This document shows positions 7,554 through 13,422 of a stretch of DNA of 15,261 nucleotides, in pieces (positions within the stretch are counted from its first letter, which is position 1; every line of letters begins with the position of its first letter). The position numbers and the translations under genes are program-made. The DNA is from an uncultured Eubacteriales bacterium (GTDB lineage: Bacteria; Bacillota; Clostridia; Peptostreptococcales; Anaerovoracaceae), in contig CADBSL010000020.1 of assembly GCA_902797345.1 (NCBI GenBank), forward strand, positions 1 through 15,261, in the 5' to 3' direction. Below the pieces are notes generated by a model. That model saw nothing but the letters and a program-made list of their open reading frames with translations. It was not told the DNA's origin and searched no databases.

Positions 7554-8009
7554 CTATTCTCCCCCGGTATCTTCACCGGATCCTCCGTCACTGCTACTGT
7601 CGGAATCCGATCCTTTTTCCTGAGCTTCCTGTGCCTGCTTTTCCTGTTGGACCTGCTCTTCGGTTTTGGTGGTCCCGTCCCTCATGATATAGAGGATCTC
7701 GCCGGGCATGACCATTTTCAGCATATCCCGGGCCGTCCGTTCAATGTATTCCGGTGTATTGATATATTTCAGATCCTGTTCAAGCTCCGCTTTCTGTTCC
7801 TGAAGCTGAGCATATTTTTCTTCTACTGCCTTTTGTTCCACCTTTAAGGAATGGAAGGACACGGCTCCCCGGATCAAAACGATAGCCAGCACCACAGCAA
7901 AGATCACGTAAATCAGTCGCTGAAGATCTGCTTCGCCGGAGATGAATTTTCTCCCCATTCGATTGGCTTTTCGAACACCTTTGGCAATTTTGCGTTTACG
8001 GCTTGCCAT
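7554..8009 (-). CDS. Septum formation initiator (FtsB/DivIC family)
   Basis: 151 residues with the family layout: a very basic cytoplasmic N-terminus (1-30), one membrane helix (about 32-49), an external coiled coil (about 50-82, rich in Glu/Gln/Lys) and the conserved 'PEYIERTARDMLKMVMPGEILYI' segment (87-109). It should join the FtsQ(DivIB)-FtsL-FtsB(DivIC) divisome complex. An extra acidic Gln/Glu/Ser/Gly tail (about 115-151) is low-complexity. AGGAGG lies 6 bases before ATG. It is the first gene of the operon and takes the place where tatD often stands before rnmV. Confidence 0.88.
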   Translation of the reverse strand: MASRKRKIAKGVRKANRMGRKFISGEADLQRLIYVIFAVVLAIVLIRGAVSFHSLKVEQKAVEEKYAQLQEQKAELEQDLKYINTPEYIERTARDMLKMVMPGEILYIMRDGTTKTEEQVQQEKQAQEAQEKGSDSDSSSDGGSGEDTGGE

Positions 8010-8053
8010 AACACGCCTCCTGTGTTTTTTCTGGTAAATGTATCGTACTTTTC

Positions 8054-8062
8054 ATTATATCA
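8054..8062 (-). promoter_or_regulatory. Extended -10 promoter of the ftsB-like/rnmV/rsmA operon
   Basis: The minus strand reads TGATATAAT (8054-8062), a perfect extended -10. No good -35 is seen 17-18 bases upstream. The predicted start is about 40 bases before the first gene. Confidence 0.6.
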
Positions 8063-8127
8063 CGGGACACACTTCTTTGCCATAAAGTTACACAAAAATA
8101 ATATGGGGCAGTCCGATCCAACACAAT

Positions 8128-8160
8128 GCAGCCAGCAACAGGTTTCATGTTGCTGGCTGC
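8128..8160 (-). terminator. 13-bp perfect hairpin after the surface protein gene
   Basis: Arms 8128-8140 and 8148-8160 (gcagccagcaaca and its complement) are perfect, with a 7-base loop, 26 bases past the surface-protein stop. The stem is strong, but no T run follows on the minus strand, so it may stabilise the 3' end or act as an imperfect terminator. Confidence 0.5.
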
Positions 8161-8185
8161 AAAAGAGGAAGTGTGTGTTTCAGGT

Positions 8186-10825
8186 TTATTTATCTTCGCG
8201 GTGTTTCAATCCGAAGCCCATGGCAGCTGTGGCAACCATGCCGGCCAGAGCAATCATGCTCAGGTAGAGCCAAAGTTCGGTGTTGGATTCGTCTCCTGTC
8301 TTTGGGTTCAGGGACAGTGGTACTTCTTCGTCCAGGATGGTCTCGCCATCGTTCTGGTTGGTCTGTACTGCTGCTTTCGCCGGAGCCTTTGCCGGAGTCT
8401 TCGCTGCGGGGGTATCTGTGGTCGGAACGGTTACGCCTTCGATCACTTCGTCATCCGGATCTGCCAGCGGAACTTCTTCGTCCACGATCTCTTCATCATC
8501 GTTCGGTGTGATATCTTCCGGGATATCTTCTTCCGGACCAACCAGTGGCGGGTTTTCTTCCGGGATATCTACGTTTTCAGGAACCGGTTCCGGGTCTGGA
8601 GTCGGATCCGTGTGCTTCTTTGTAGGTGGTACGACGATCACGGTGTTTTCGAAATTGATCACCATGCCCTGGATCAGGTTGCCTGCTGCGTCGGTGAAGG
8701 TCTTGCCCATGTCGCCGACTTCGATCACTTTCACATTGGAGTCCAGGTTATAGCCTTCCGGTGCTTTGACTTCCTGTACATAGTACTGGAGATTCTTCAC
8801 TAAGGTGTAGGCCACGTCCAGGATGCCGCCTGTGGTGGAAACGGTACTCTGTTCTGCGCTGAAGGAGTATTTGATCTTCCCTTCGGCATCCACGATGCCC
8901 TTCAGGTACTGGCTTGCGCCGTTCTCGTCTTCGTACCAGATCTGGAATTCTGCTTCGTCCGTGGTGATCAGGTCGCCCTTTTCGTCCACTTTGTTCACGA
9001 TCAGTTCGCCGTCCATCTGTTCCAGAGTGATGGAAGCGTAGTTGTCGAAAGCGTAGTTCATGTATTCGTTGCCGGTGAGCCATCCATCCACGTTGTAGGC
9101 CATTGCGAATTCTTTGCCCTCGTCTTCCGAGGTGATCCCGTTCAGCAGCTCTTTGAAGAAGTCGTTTGCTTCTGCCCAGGCGCCGTTGATGGTGTTGCCG
9201 GCCAGGGCGGCTTCTTTCTGAGCCATGTAGTCGCCGATGGAGAGGTCGTTTCCTTTATAGGTCCAGGAATCTCTGGCGGTATCGATGAGGTCGTCCACAG
9301 ATTCCTGATTCCCGATCTTCAGGTTGAACAGGTTGTTGTAGAAGTTGTCATAGTGCAGGTTTGCGTCGATCTCTGCGGAGTATACATATTTCGCTCCGTT
9401 GTTGTCCAGCAGCTGGCTTGCAGCCTGGTCGCCGTTGATCAGATTGTAGATGTTGACTAAAGATGTATAGTTCGTGGAACTCAGTTTTTTGTAAATGTCA
9501 CTGCCGGTGCCAAAATCTTTTCCCACTTGGGTCCTGATCAGGGAAGCGCTGGTCTTCTTGTTCATGGTCGCTGCGTCTTTGCCGGCGTCTTCATACAGCT
9601 TGGTGAGGTAGTACTTTAATGCTGTGAGCTGGCTGGTCACGCCCTCTGCTTCTGTGTTGGCCACGATGGCATTTGCAACATCAGAGGTGGAGGCTGCGTT
9701 GACCTGGATCAGCGAGTTGCTTGCAGTGGAGTACAGTGTATCCATCAGTTCCGGATATGCTTTGACCAGTTCGCTGATAGTCTGGTAATCTGTGTCATCC
9801 GCTTCGTCTACTAAACCATTTGCCGGGTTTTTGTAGTAATCCAGGAAGTAAGCTACGGCTCGGTCGCTGTCAGTCGCAGCACTCAGGGTTTCATCTTCCT
9901 GATAGTAGTTCTTCAGGTAGTTCTTGATCTTTTCTCCGTCCGAGTAGCTGAAGGATCTGGTAAAGTAGGGGTCATAGTTGACTCCAGCTTCCTGGAAAAG
10001 CTGAGCGGCTGCTTCTGAACGGGAAGATAAGGTTACGGAATCTCTCTGGTATTTTTCCGGTAGAGCCTGGCCGTCGAAGCCGACTGCTTCTTTCTCTTCA
10101 CCGGTCAGTTCACCGGACCGGTCTTCTGTCATAACGGTAAGGCTGTCTGCCTTGTAGCTGTAGATGTGCTGGGAGTTGTTGGCGATCGCTACGGCAAACT
10201 TGATGATATCTCCTGGCAGCATGGTCGTGGTGGCAGTCCAAGTATCTACATCGAGCTTGAAGACTTCCCCGTTATCGGTACGCATGGTCAGTGTTCTTCC
10301 GGGGTACATCGCCTGGTAAAACTCGATATCCGCTGGATCTTCCTCATTGGCCACCTGGGTCCCCCAGGCGTTCAGTGCTCCGACCACCTGAGACAGTTCG
10401 ATCACCTGATCGCCTTCTGCATCTTTTCCGATGTTGAAGGTCACATCGTAATTGCCTGTTTTCTCATTATAGAAGTTTGCCCAGTCGGAGGTTTCTTCCG
10501 AAGCATCCGCTGTGTCTGCTGCGTCTGTGTTCGGACTCTTTGCAGATCTGGTGCTTTCCTCGGTTGCTGCAGGTTCTGCGTCCTGGGTGTTCTCTTCGGC
10601 ATTCTCTACGTTGACCTTTTCAACGATGCCCGGTGTGAGTTCCACCGTCTCGGACTGTTCCTGCCGTACGCTGTTCGGGAAGGGATCCGGGGTAGTGGTT
10701 TCGGTCACGGTATTTCCGGTATCTGCCGGTGTTTCTTCCGCTGCAAATGCTACAGTGGAAAAGGGGGTGATGCTCAGGCTTACTGCCATCATCATCGCTA
10801 AGGTTCTCTTCATCATGGTCTTCAT
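8186..10825 (-). CDS. Sortase-anchored surface protein with SpaA-type domain
   Basis: 879 residues. A signal peptide (1-28; MKTMMKR, hydrophobic core, cleavage near AFA-AE) is followed by an acidic Thr/Glu/Ala-rich region (about 30-115) and a large ectodomain (about 115-600) that I do not recognise. A SpaA/Cna-B prealbumin-like domain spans about 604-730 ('GELIVNKVDEKGD' start, 'QEVKAPEGY' at 684-692). A Pro/Glu/Asp stalk (734-839) leads to a sorting signal: NPKTG (840-844), a membrane helix and the basic tail KHREDK. The protein should be attached to peptidoglycan as an adhesin or pilus subunit; no sortase gene or clear pilin lysine motif is seen nearby. The start has TAGGAGGA (10833-10840 complement) upstream. 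It is probably monocistronic, with a palindrome over its -35 region. Confidence 0.85.
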   Translation of the reverse strand: MKTMMKRTLAMMMAVSLSITPFSTVAFAAEETPADTGNTVTETTTPDPFPNSVRQEQSETVELTPGIVEKVNVENAEENTQDAEPAATEESTRSAKSPNTDAADTADASEETSDWANFYNEKTGNYDVTFNIGKDAEGDQVIELSQVVGALNAWGTQVANEEDPADIEFYQAMYPGRTLTMRTDNGEVFKLDVDTWTATTTMLPGDIIKFAVAIANNSQHIYSYKADSLTVMTEDRSGELTGEEKEAVGFDGQALPEKYQRDSVTLSSRSEAAAQLFQEAGVNYDPYFTRSFSYSDGEKIKNYLKNYYQEDETLSAATDSDRAVAYFLDYYKNPANGLVDEADDTDYQTISELVKAYPELMDTLYSTASNSLIQVNAASTSDVANAIVANTEAEGVTSQLTALKYYLTKLYEDAGKDAATMNKKTSASLIRTQVGKDFGTGSDIYKKLSSTNYTSLVNIYNLINGDQAASQLLDNNGAKYVYSAEIDANLHYDNFYNNLFNLKIGNQESVDDLIDTARDSWTYKGNDLSIGDYMAQKEAALAGNTINGAWAEANDFFKELLNGITSEDEGKEFAMAYNVDGWLTGNEYMNYAFDNYASITLEQMDGELIVNKVDEKGDLITTDEAEFQIWYEDENGASQYLKGIVDAEGKIKYSFSAEQSTVSTTGGILDVAYTLVKNLQYYVQEVKAPEGYNLDSNVKVIEVGDMGKTFTDAAGNLIQGMVINFENTVIVVPPTKKHTDPTPDPEPVPENVDIPEENPPLVGPEEDIPEDITPNDDEEIVDEEVPLADPDDEVIEGVTVPTTDTPAAKTPAKAPAKAAVQTNQNDGETILDEEVPLSLNPKTGDESNTELWLYLSMIALAGMVATAAMGFGLKHREDK

Positions 10826-10856
10826 TGTTCTTCCTCCTATCTTTTATCAAACAATT

Positions 10857-10869
10857 CCGGCTGAGCCGG
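10857..10869 (-). promoter_or_regulatory. Small hairpin in the surface-protein mRNA leader
   Basis: CCGGC-TGA-GCCGG (10857-10869) can form a 5-bp hairpin about 30 bases before the start codon, inside a leader of roughly 65 bases. It may affect stability or translation; no known riboswitch is recognised. Confidence 0.3.
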
Positions 10870-10893
10870 TTAAAACTTTTACCTTATGTCTGT

Positions 10894-10899
10894 ATTATA
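10894..10899 (-). promoter_or_regulatory. -10 element of the surface-protein promoter
   Basis: The minus strand reads TATAAT (10894-10899), 69 bases before ATG. The expected -35 position (10916-10921) is poor (GCTTTT) and is covered by the edge of a palindrome at 10917-10943. A perfect -10 with a poor -35 suggests a regulated promoter. Confidence 0.6.
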
Positions 10900-10916
10900 G
10901 AATTCTAGGAGTCTCC

Positions 10917-10943
10917 AAAAGCGTCACAACTTGTGACGCTTTT
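10917..10943. promoter_or_regulatory. 27-bp palindrome, candidate operator of the surface-protein gene
   Basis: Two perfect 13-base arms (aaaagcgtcacaa / ttgtgacgctttt) flank one central base at 10930. The site covers the -35 position of the downstream promoter. It lies after the separate tRNA terminator, so it is not needed to end the tRNA transcript. The core GTCACAA-N-TTGTGAC is not a site I can assign; the half-sites point the opposite way to CRP and Rex sites. It could also fold as a hairpin with flanking A/T runs and act as a second terminator. Confidence 0.55.
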
Positions 10944-10976
10944 GCGAAAAATTATGATTTTTAGAGAAAAATGCAC

Positions 10977-11007
10977 GAAAAAAAAAGAGAAGCTCTATGT
11001 CTTCTCT
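10977..11007 (-). terminator. Terminator of the tRNA-Ile/tRNA-Ala transcript
   Basis: Arms agagaag (10986-10992) and cttctct (11001-11007) around an 8-base loop, followed on the minus strand by a run of about nine T. It begins eight bases after the CCA end of tRNA-Ala. Confidence 0.85.
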
Positions 11008-11014
11008 TTGAAAA

Positions 11015-11090
11015 TGGTGGAGAATAGGAGGATCGAACTCCTGACCCCCTGCGTGCAAGGCAGGTGCTCTCCCAGCTGAGCTAATTCCCC
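11015..11090 (-). tRNA. tRNA-Ala (UGC)
   Basis: A 76-base tRNA including encoded CCA. The acceptor strands are GGGGAAT and ATTCTCC, giving the G3-U70 pair that identifies alanine tRNAs. The anticodon arm is CCTGC-CTTGCAC-GCAGG with anticodon TGC. The T arm contains the standard GTTCGAT loop. It is downstream of tRNA-Ile on the same strand and followed by a strong terminator. Confidence 0.96.
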
Positions 11091-11103
11091 AAAATTGCTT
11101 GTC

Positions 11104-11203
11104 TTTTTTCCGTGCTACGTCGTCTCTGCTCGTCGCTGTGGTGCTCACGTACGTAAGTACGTTCCGCTCCTCTCTCCTCGCGTTCCTCGTATCACGGAAA
11201 AAA
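11104..11203. repeat. 100-bp imperfect palindromic element between two tRNA genes
   Basis: Outer arms of 11 bases (ttttttccgtg 11104-11114, cacggaaaaaa 11193-11203) are perfect complements, and pairing continues with mismatches (ctacg / cgtat). The centre is a hairpin ACGTAC-GTAA-GTACGT (11147-11162). The arms between are rich in pyrimidine CTC/CGT words. No reading frame or tRNA-like fold is seen. It resembles the extragenic palindromic repeats found in many bacterial genomes, but copy number cannot be judged here. Confidence 0.5.
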
Positions 11204-11305
11204 TCCGGCGCAATATGAACTTTTGGTACTGCCGCGACTTATTGAATGCCCATAAAAACCTTCGATGATATCTCCTGTCTTCCGACTTCAATCTCCAGTC
11301 TTTTA

Positions 11306-11382
11306 TGGTGGGCTTGGGAGGACTCGAACCTCCGACCTCGCGCTTATCAGGCGCGCGCTCTAACCACCTGAGCTACAAGCCC
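11306..11382 (-). tRNA. tRNA-Ile (GAU)
   Basis: A 77-base tRNA with encoded CCA (11306-11308). Acceptor GGGCTTG pairs with CAAGCCC. The anticodon arm is CGCGC-CTGATAA-GCGCG with anticodon GAT, and the T arm has GGTTCGAGTCC. Ile(GAU) and Ala(UGC) usually sit in the 16S-23S spacer; here they stand outside an rRNA operon, 215 bases apart, with a palindromic element between them. Confidence 0.96.
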
Positions 11383-11406
11383 TTGTACTTGCCCGACAGC
11401 TTTTAT

Positions 11407-11435
11407 AGATTATCACCCTAAAACATCTTTGTCAA
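11407..11435 (-). promoter_or_regulatory. Promoter of the tRNA-Ile/tRNA-Ala unit
   Basis: On the minus strand a perfect TTGACA (11430-11435) is followed after 17 bases by TAATCT (11407-11412); an overlapping GATAAT (11409-11414) would give 15 bases. The tRNA-Ile 5' end is about 25 bases downstream. The promoter is divergent from that of the next gene. Confidence 0.6.
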
Positions 11436-11471
11436 CGATTAATTACGCATTTTCCCAACTTTTCGTGGACT

Positions 11472-11500
11472 TTGACAGTACTGCCCTCTTCTGCTACAAT
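11472..11500 (+). promoter_or_regulatory. Promoter of the trypsin-fold protein gene
   Basis: TTGACA (11472-11477) and TACAAT (11495-11500) with a 17-base spacer, almost consensus. The start codon is 33 bases after the -10. Confidence 0.8.
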
Positions 11501-11533
11501 GAAAGTGACAATATATAAAGGGAGTGATTCGTT

Positions 11534-12367
11534 ATGTTTGAAGACGCTATCGAAAAAGTGTCGCAATATACACGTTCCGTTCACAGCATCCTTCGGGTAT
11601 ACCAGACCAACAAGATCCTGGCGTCTACCGCCACTCTTTTTTTCGTCAACGATGAAGGCTATGCCGTGACGACAAAGGAATTCGCCAATCTTCTGATGGC
11701 CTCCGGACAGATGGAAAAGACCTTTACCAAATTCAAGGAAGAACGGGCTGCCATCCCCATGGACCGAAAGCACGATGCCCGGCTGAAGGCGTTGGAAGAG
11801 CAGTACAAGTATCACGATAAAGCGATCATCCAGGCCCGGAACATGTTCATCGACTGCATCGATAAGATGTCCGGCTATACCTGTCACAAACACCCAAAAT
11901 ACGATCTGGCAGTGATCAAGTTCAATGATTTCACCCAGTTGAAGTATAATAACCATGCGGTATTTTCCCGTTTCCCGGCAGGGATCCGGCAAGGCAAATT
12001 CCTTTGCCGGCTGGGATTCCCCTTCCCGGAATTCGACAACTACCGGTACAATCCGGAACAGGACACCATCGAGTGGACCACGGAAGGCCGCAGCGGTACT
12101 CCCCGGTTCCCGCTGGAAGGGATGCTGACCCGGTATCTGGGAGATGAGACCGGCAAATACGGGATCGAGATCAGTACCCCCGGTCTTCGGGGAATGAACG
12201 GCGCACCTCTCTTCGACGAGAAAGGCCACATCTACGGGATGCAATTCGGGAGCCGGGTCTCCAATCATGAAATGGAACCGGAAAAACTCCACATGGCACT
12301 GTGCCTGAATGCGGATGTGATCAAAAAATTCCTGGATTCTCTCAACATCAAATATTACGAAGCATAA
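11534..12367 (+). CDS. Trypsin-like fold protein lacking catalytic His and Ser
   Basis: 277 residues. The start has AAGGGAG (11518-11524) nine bases upstream and a near-consensus promoter. The chain carries landmarks of the chymotrypsin/HtrA fold: 'STATLFFVNDEGYAVTT' (31-47) where active enzymes have GTGF.....YILTNAHV, 'YDLAVIKF' (123-130) with the Asp of the triad (Asp124), and 'GLRGMNGAPLFDEKGHIYGM' (217-236) where active enzymes have GNSGGPL. The His position reads Glu (TTKEF, 46-50) and the Ser position reads Asn222, so it is probably not a protease. Residues about 50-115 form a helical insert. There is no signal peptide, so it is likely cytoplasmic. A binding or regulatory role is inference. 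Its gene is monocistronic between a strong promoter and terminator. Confidence 0.75.
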   Translation: MFEDAIEKVSQYTRSVHSILRVYQTNKILASTATLFFVNDEGYAVTTKEFANLLMASGQMEKTFTKFKEERAAIPMDRKHDARLKALEEQYKYHDKAIIQARNMFIDCIDKMSGYTCHKHPKYDLAVIKFNDFTQLKYNNHAVFSRFPAGIRQGKFLCRLGFPFPEFDNYRYNPEQDTIEWTTEGRSGTPRFPLEGMLTRYLGDETGKYGIEISTPGLRGMNGAPLFDEKGHIYGMQFGSRVSNHEMEPEKLHMALCLNADVIKKFLDSLNIKYYEA

Positions 12368-12383
12368 TGACACGGGTCCCTTT

Positions 12384-12433
12384 GGAAAACACCCCGGCAC
12401 CTATGCCGCCCGGTTTTCCGAGGGGGCTTTTTT
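12384..12433 (+). terminator. Terminator of the trypsin-fold protein gene
   Basis: Arms GGAAAAC (12384-12390) and GTTTTCC (12413-12419) enclose a second G+C-rich stem (CGGC-acctat-GCCG). A G run and six T (12428-12433) follow. It starts 16 bases after the stop codon. Confidence 0.85.
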
Positions 12434-12449
12434 GGGAATAGTGATTTAA

Positions 12450-13313
12450 ATGAGCAACAAAAGAAAAGGAATCGCTTTGTTCGTCATCACCCTGGTGTTG
12501 ATCTTATGGAGCGTTGATTTTATTGGGATCGAGTACATGATGAGCTACGCTTCCCCCGGCGCCTACAGTCTGCTGCGGCTGGGAATATGCTGCGTCGTGA
12601 TGCTGATCCTTTGCAGGGTCCGCAACGGAGGATTCCGGGTGGACCGAAAAGACCTACCCCGGTTGGCCATCAGCGGCGCCTGCGCCATGACCATCTATCT
12701 GACATTGGAAAACCTGGGCGTCCAGATGACCTCTGCCGCCCTCAGCTCGCTGATGCTCTCCACAGTCCCCATCTTCGGGATCCTGGGAGACCGGATATTC
12801 TTTCACCGCCACATCACGCCGCTGAAGATCGGCTGCATCCTGGTATCGGTCTTTGGGGTGTATCTGATGGTGGCGGGGGATCTCTCGCCCGGCCGGTTGG
12901 CAGGAATGTGCGTCACCCTGACGGCGGCTGCCGTTTGGGCTTTCCAGATCGCCTATGTCAAGCCACTGTACGAACGATATGATGTGTTGACGATATTGAC
13001 CGGGATCTTCCTGTCAGGCTTCCTGATCCAGATCCCTGTGACGCTGATCACCGGCTTTCACTTCGTCTTGCTTCCCCAGACGGCGGCGGTCACGATCGCC
13101 ACTTCTCTGGGATGTCTCCTTCTGGGAGAGGCCGGATACCTCTTTGCCATCGGGAATCTGTCGGTCACTACCGTCTCCTCCTTTGAGAACCTGATCCCCG
13201 TGGTGACCATTCTCTTATCGTTTTTGGTATTCGGGACCACACTGACACCGCTTCAGTTTTTCGCCGTTTTCCTTATCGTGGGTTCGGTGATGGTGATCGC
13301 CTGGAAAGAGTGA
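12450..13313 (+). CDS. EamA/DMT-family membrane transporter
   Basis: 287 residues with about ten hydrophobic helices in two repeated halves (about 5-135 and 150-285), the layout of the drug/metabolite transporter superfamily. Features include 'SLLRLGICCVVMLIL' in the first half, 'LENLGVQMTSAALSSLMLSTVPIFGILG' features at 86-113, and the second-half 'SFENLIPVVTILLSFLVFG'. Members export amino acids, nucleosides or drugs; the substrate is unknown. The ATG is only 16 bases after the T run of the previous terminator. The bases before it (AATAGTGATTTAA) hold no good ribosome binding site and no clear promoter, so the start or the mode of expression is unusual. Confidence 0.87.
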   Translation: MSNKRKGIALFVITLVLILWSVDFIGIEYMMSYASPGAYSLLRLGICCVVMLILCRVRNGGFRVDRKDLPRLAISGACAMTIYLTLENLGVQMTSAALSSLMLSTVPIFGILGDRIFFHRHITPLKIGCILVSVFGVYLMVAGDLSPGRLAGMCVTLTAAAVWAFQIAYVKPLYERYDVLTILTGIFLSGFLIQIPVTLITGFHFVLLPQTAAVTIATSLGCLLLGEAGYLFAIGNLSVTTVSSFENLIPVVTILLSFLVFGTTLTPLQFFAVFLIVGSVMVIAWKE

Positions 13314-13345
13314 AGAATTTTTTTAGGAAACTGGCATTTTAATCA

Positions 13346-13373
13346 TGTACATTTCCGAGTTTTTTGGTATTCT
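13346..13373 (+). promoter_or_regulatory. Possible promoter of the polyserine lipoprotein gene
   Basis: TGTACA (13346-13351) and TATTCT (13368-13373) with a 16-base spacer and a TG one base before the -10 (extended -10 form). Each hexamer matches consensus at four of six positions. Confidence 0.4.
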
Positions 13374-13422
13374 ATATGCAGAGGAATTTTTACGATTGAT
13401 TTCGGATAGGAGGATATACAAA

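Noticed and set aside
10917..10943. Reading the palindrome as a CRP or Rex site
   Set aside because: Those sites have TGTGA first and TCACA second with 6-8 bases between; here the half-sites are in the reverse order and one base apart.
11432..12400. A 322-codon open frame on the minus strand
   Set aside because: It is antisense to the trypsin-fold gene, which has a strong promoter, ribosome binding site and recognisable motifs. The minus frame has no binding site and a Phe/His/Gly-rich shadow composition.
13345..13422. An upstream start for the lipoprotein adding 26 residues
   Set aside because: The strong binding site and the lipoprotein signal both point to 13423.
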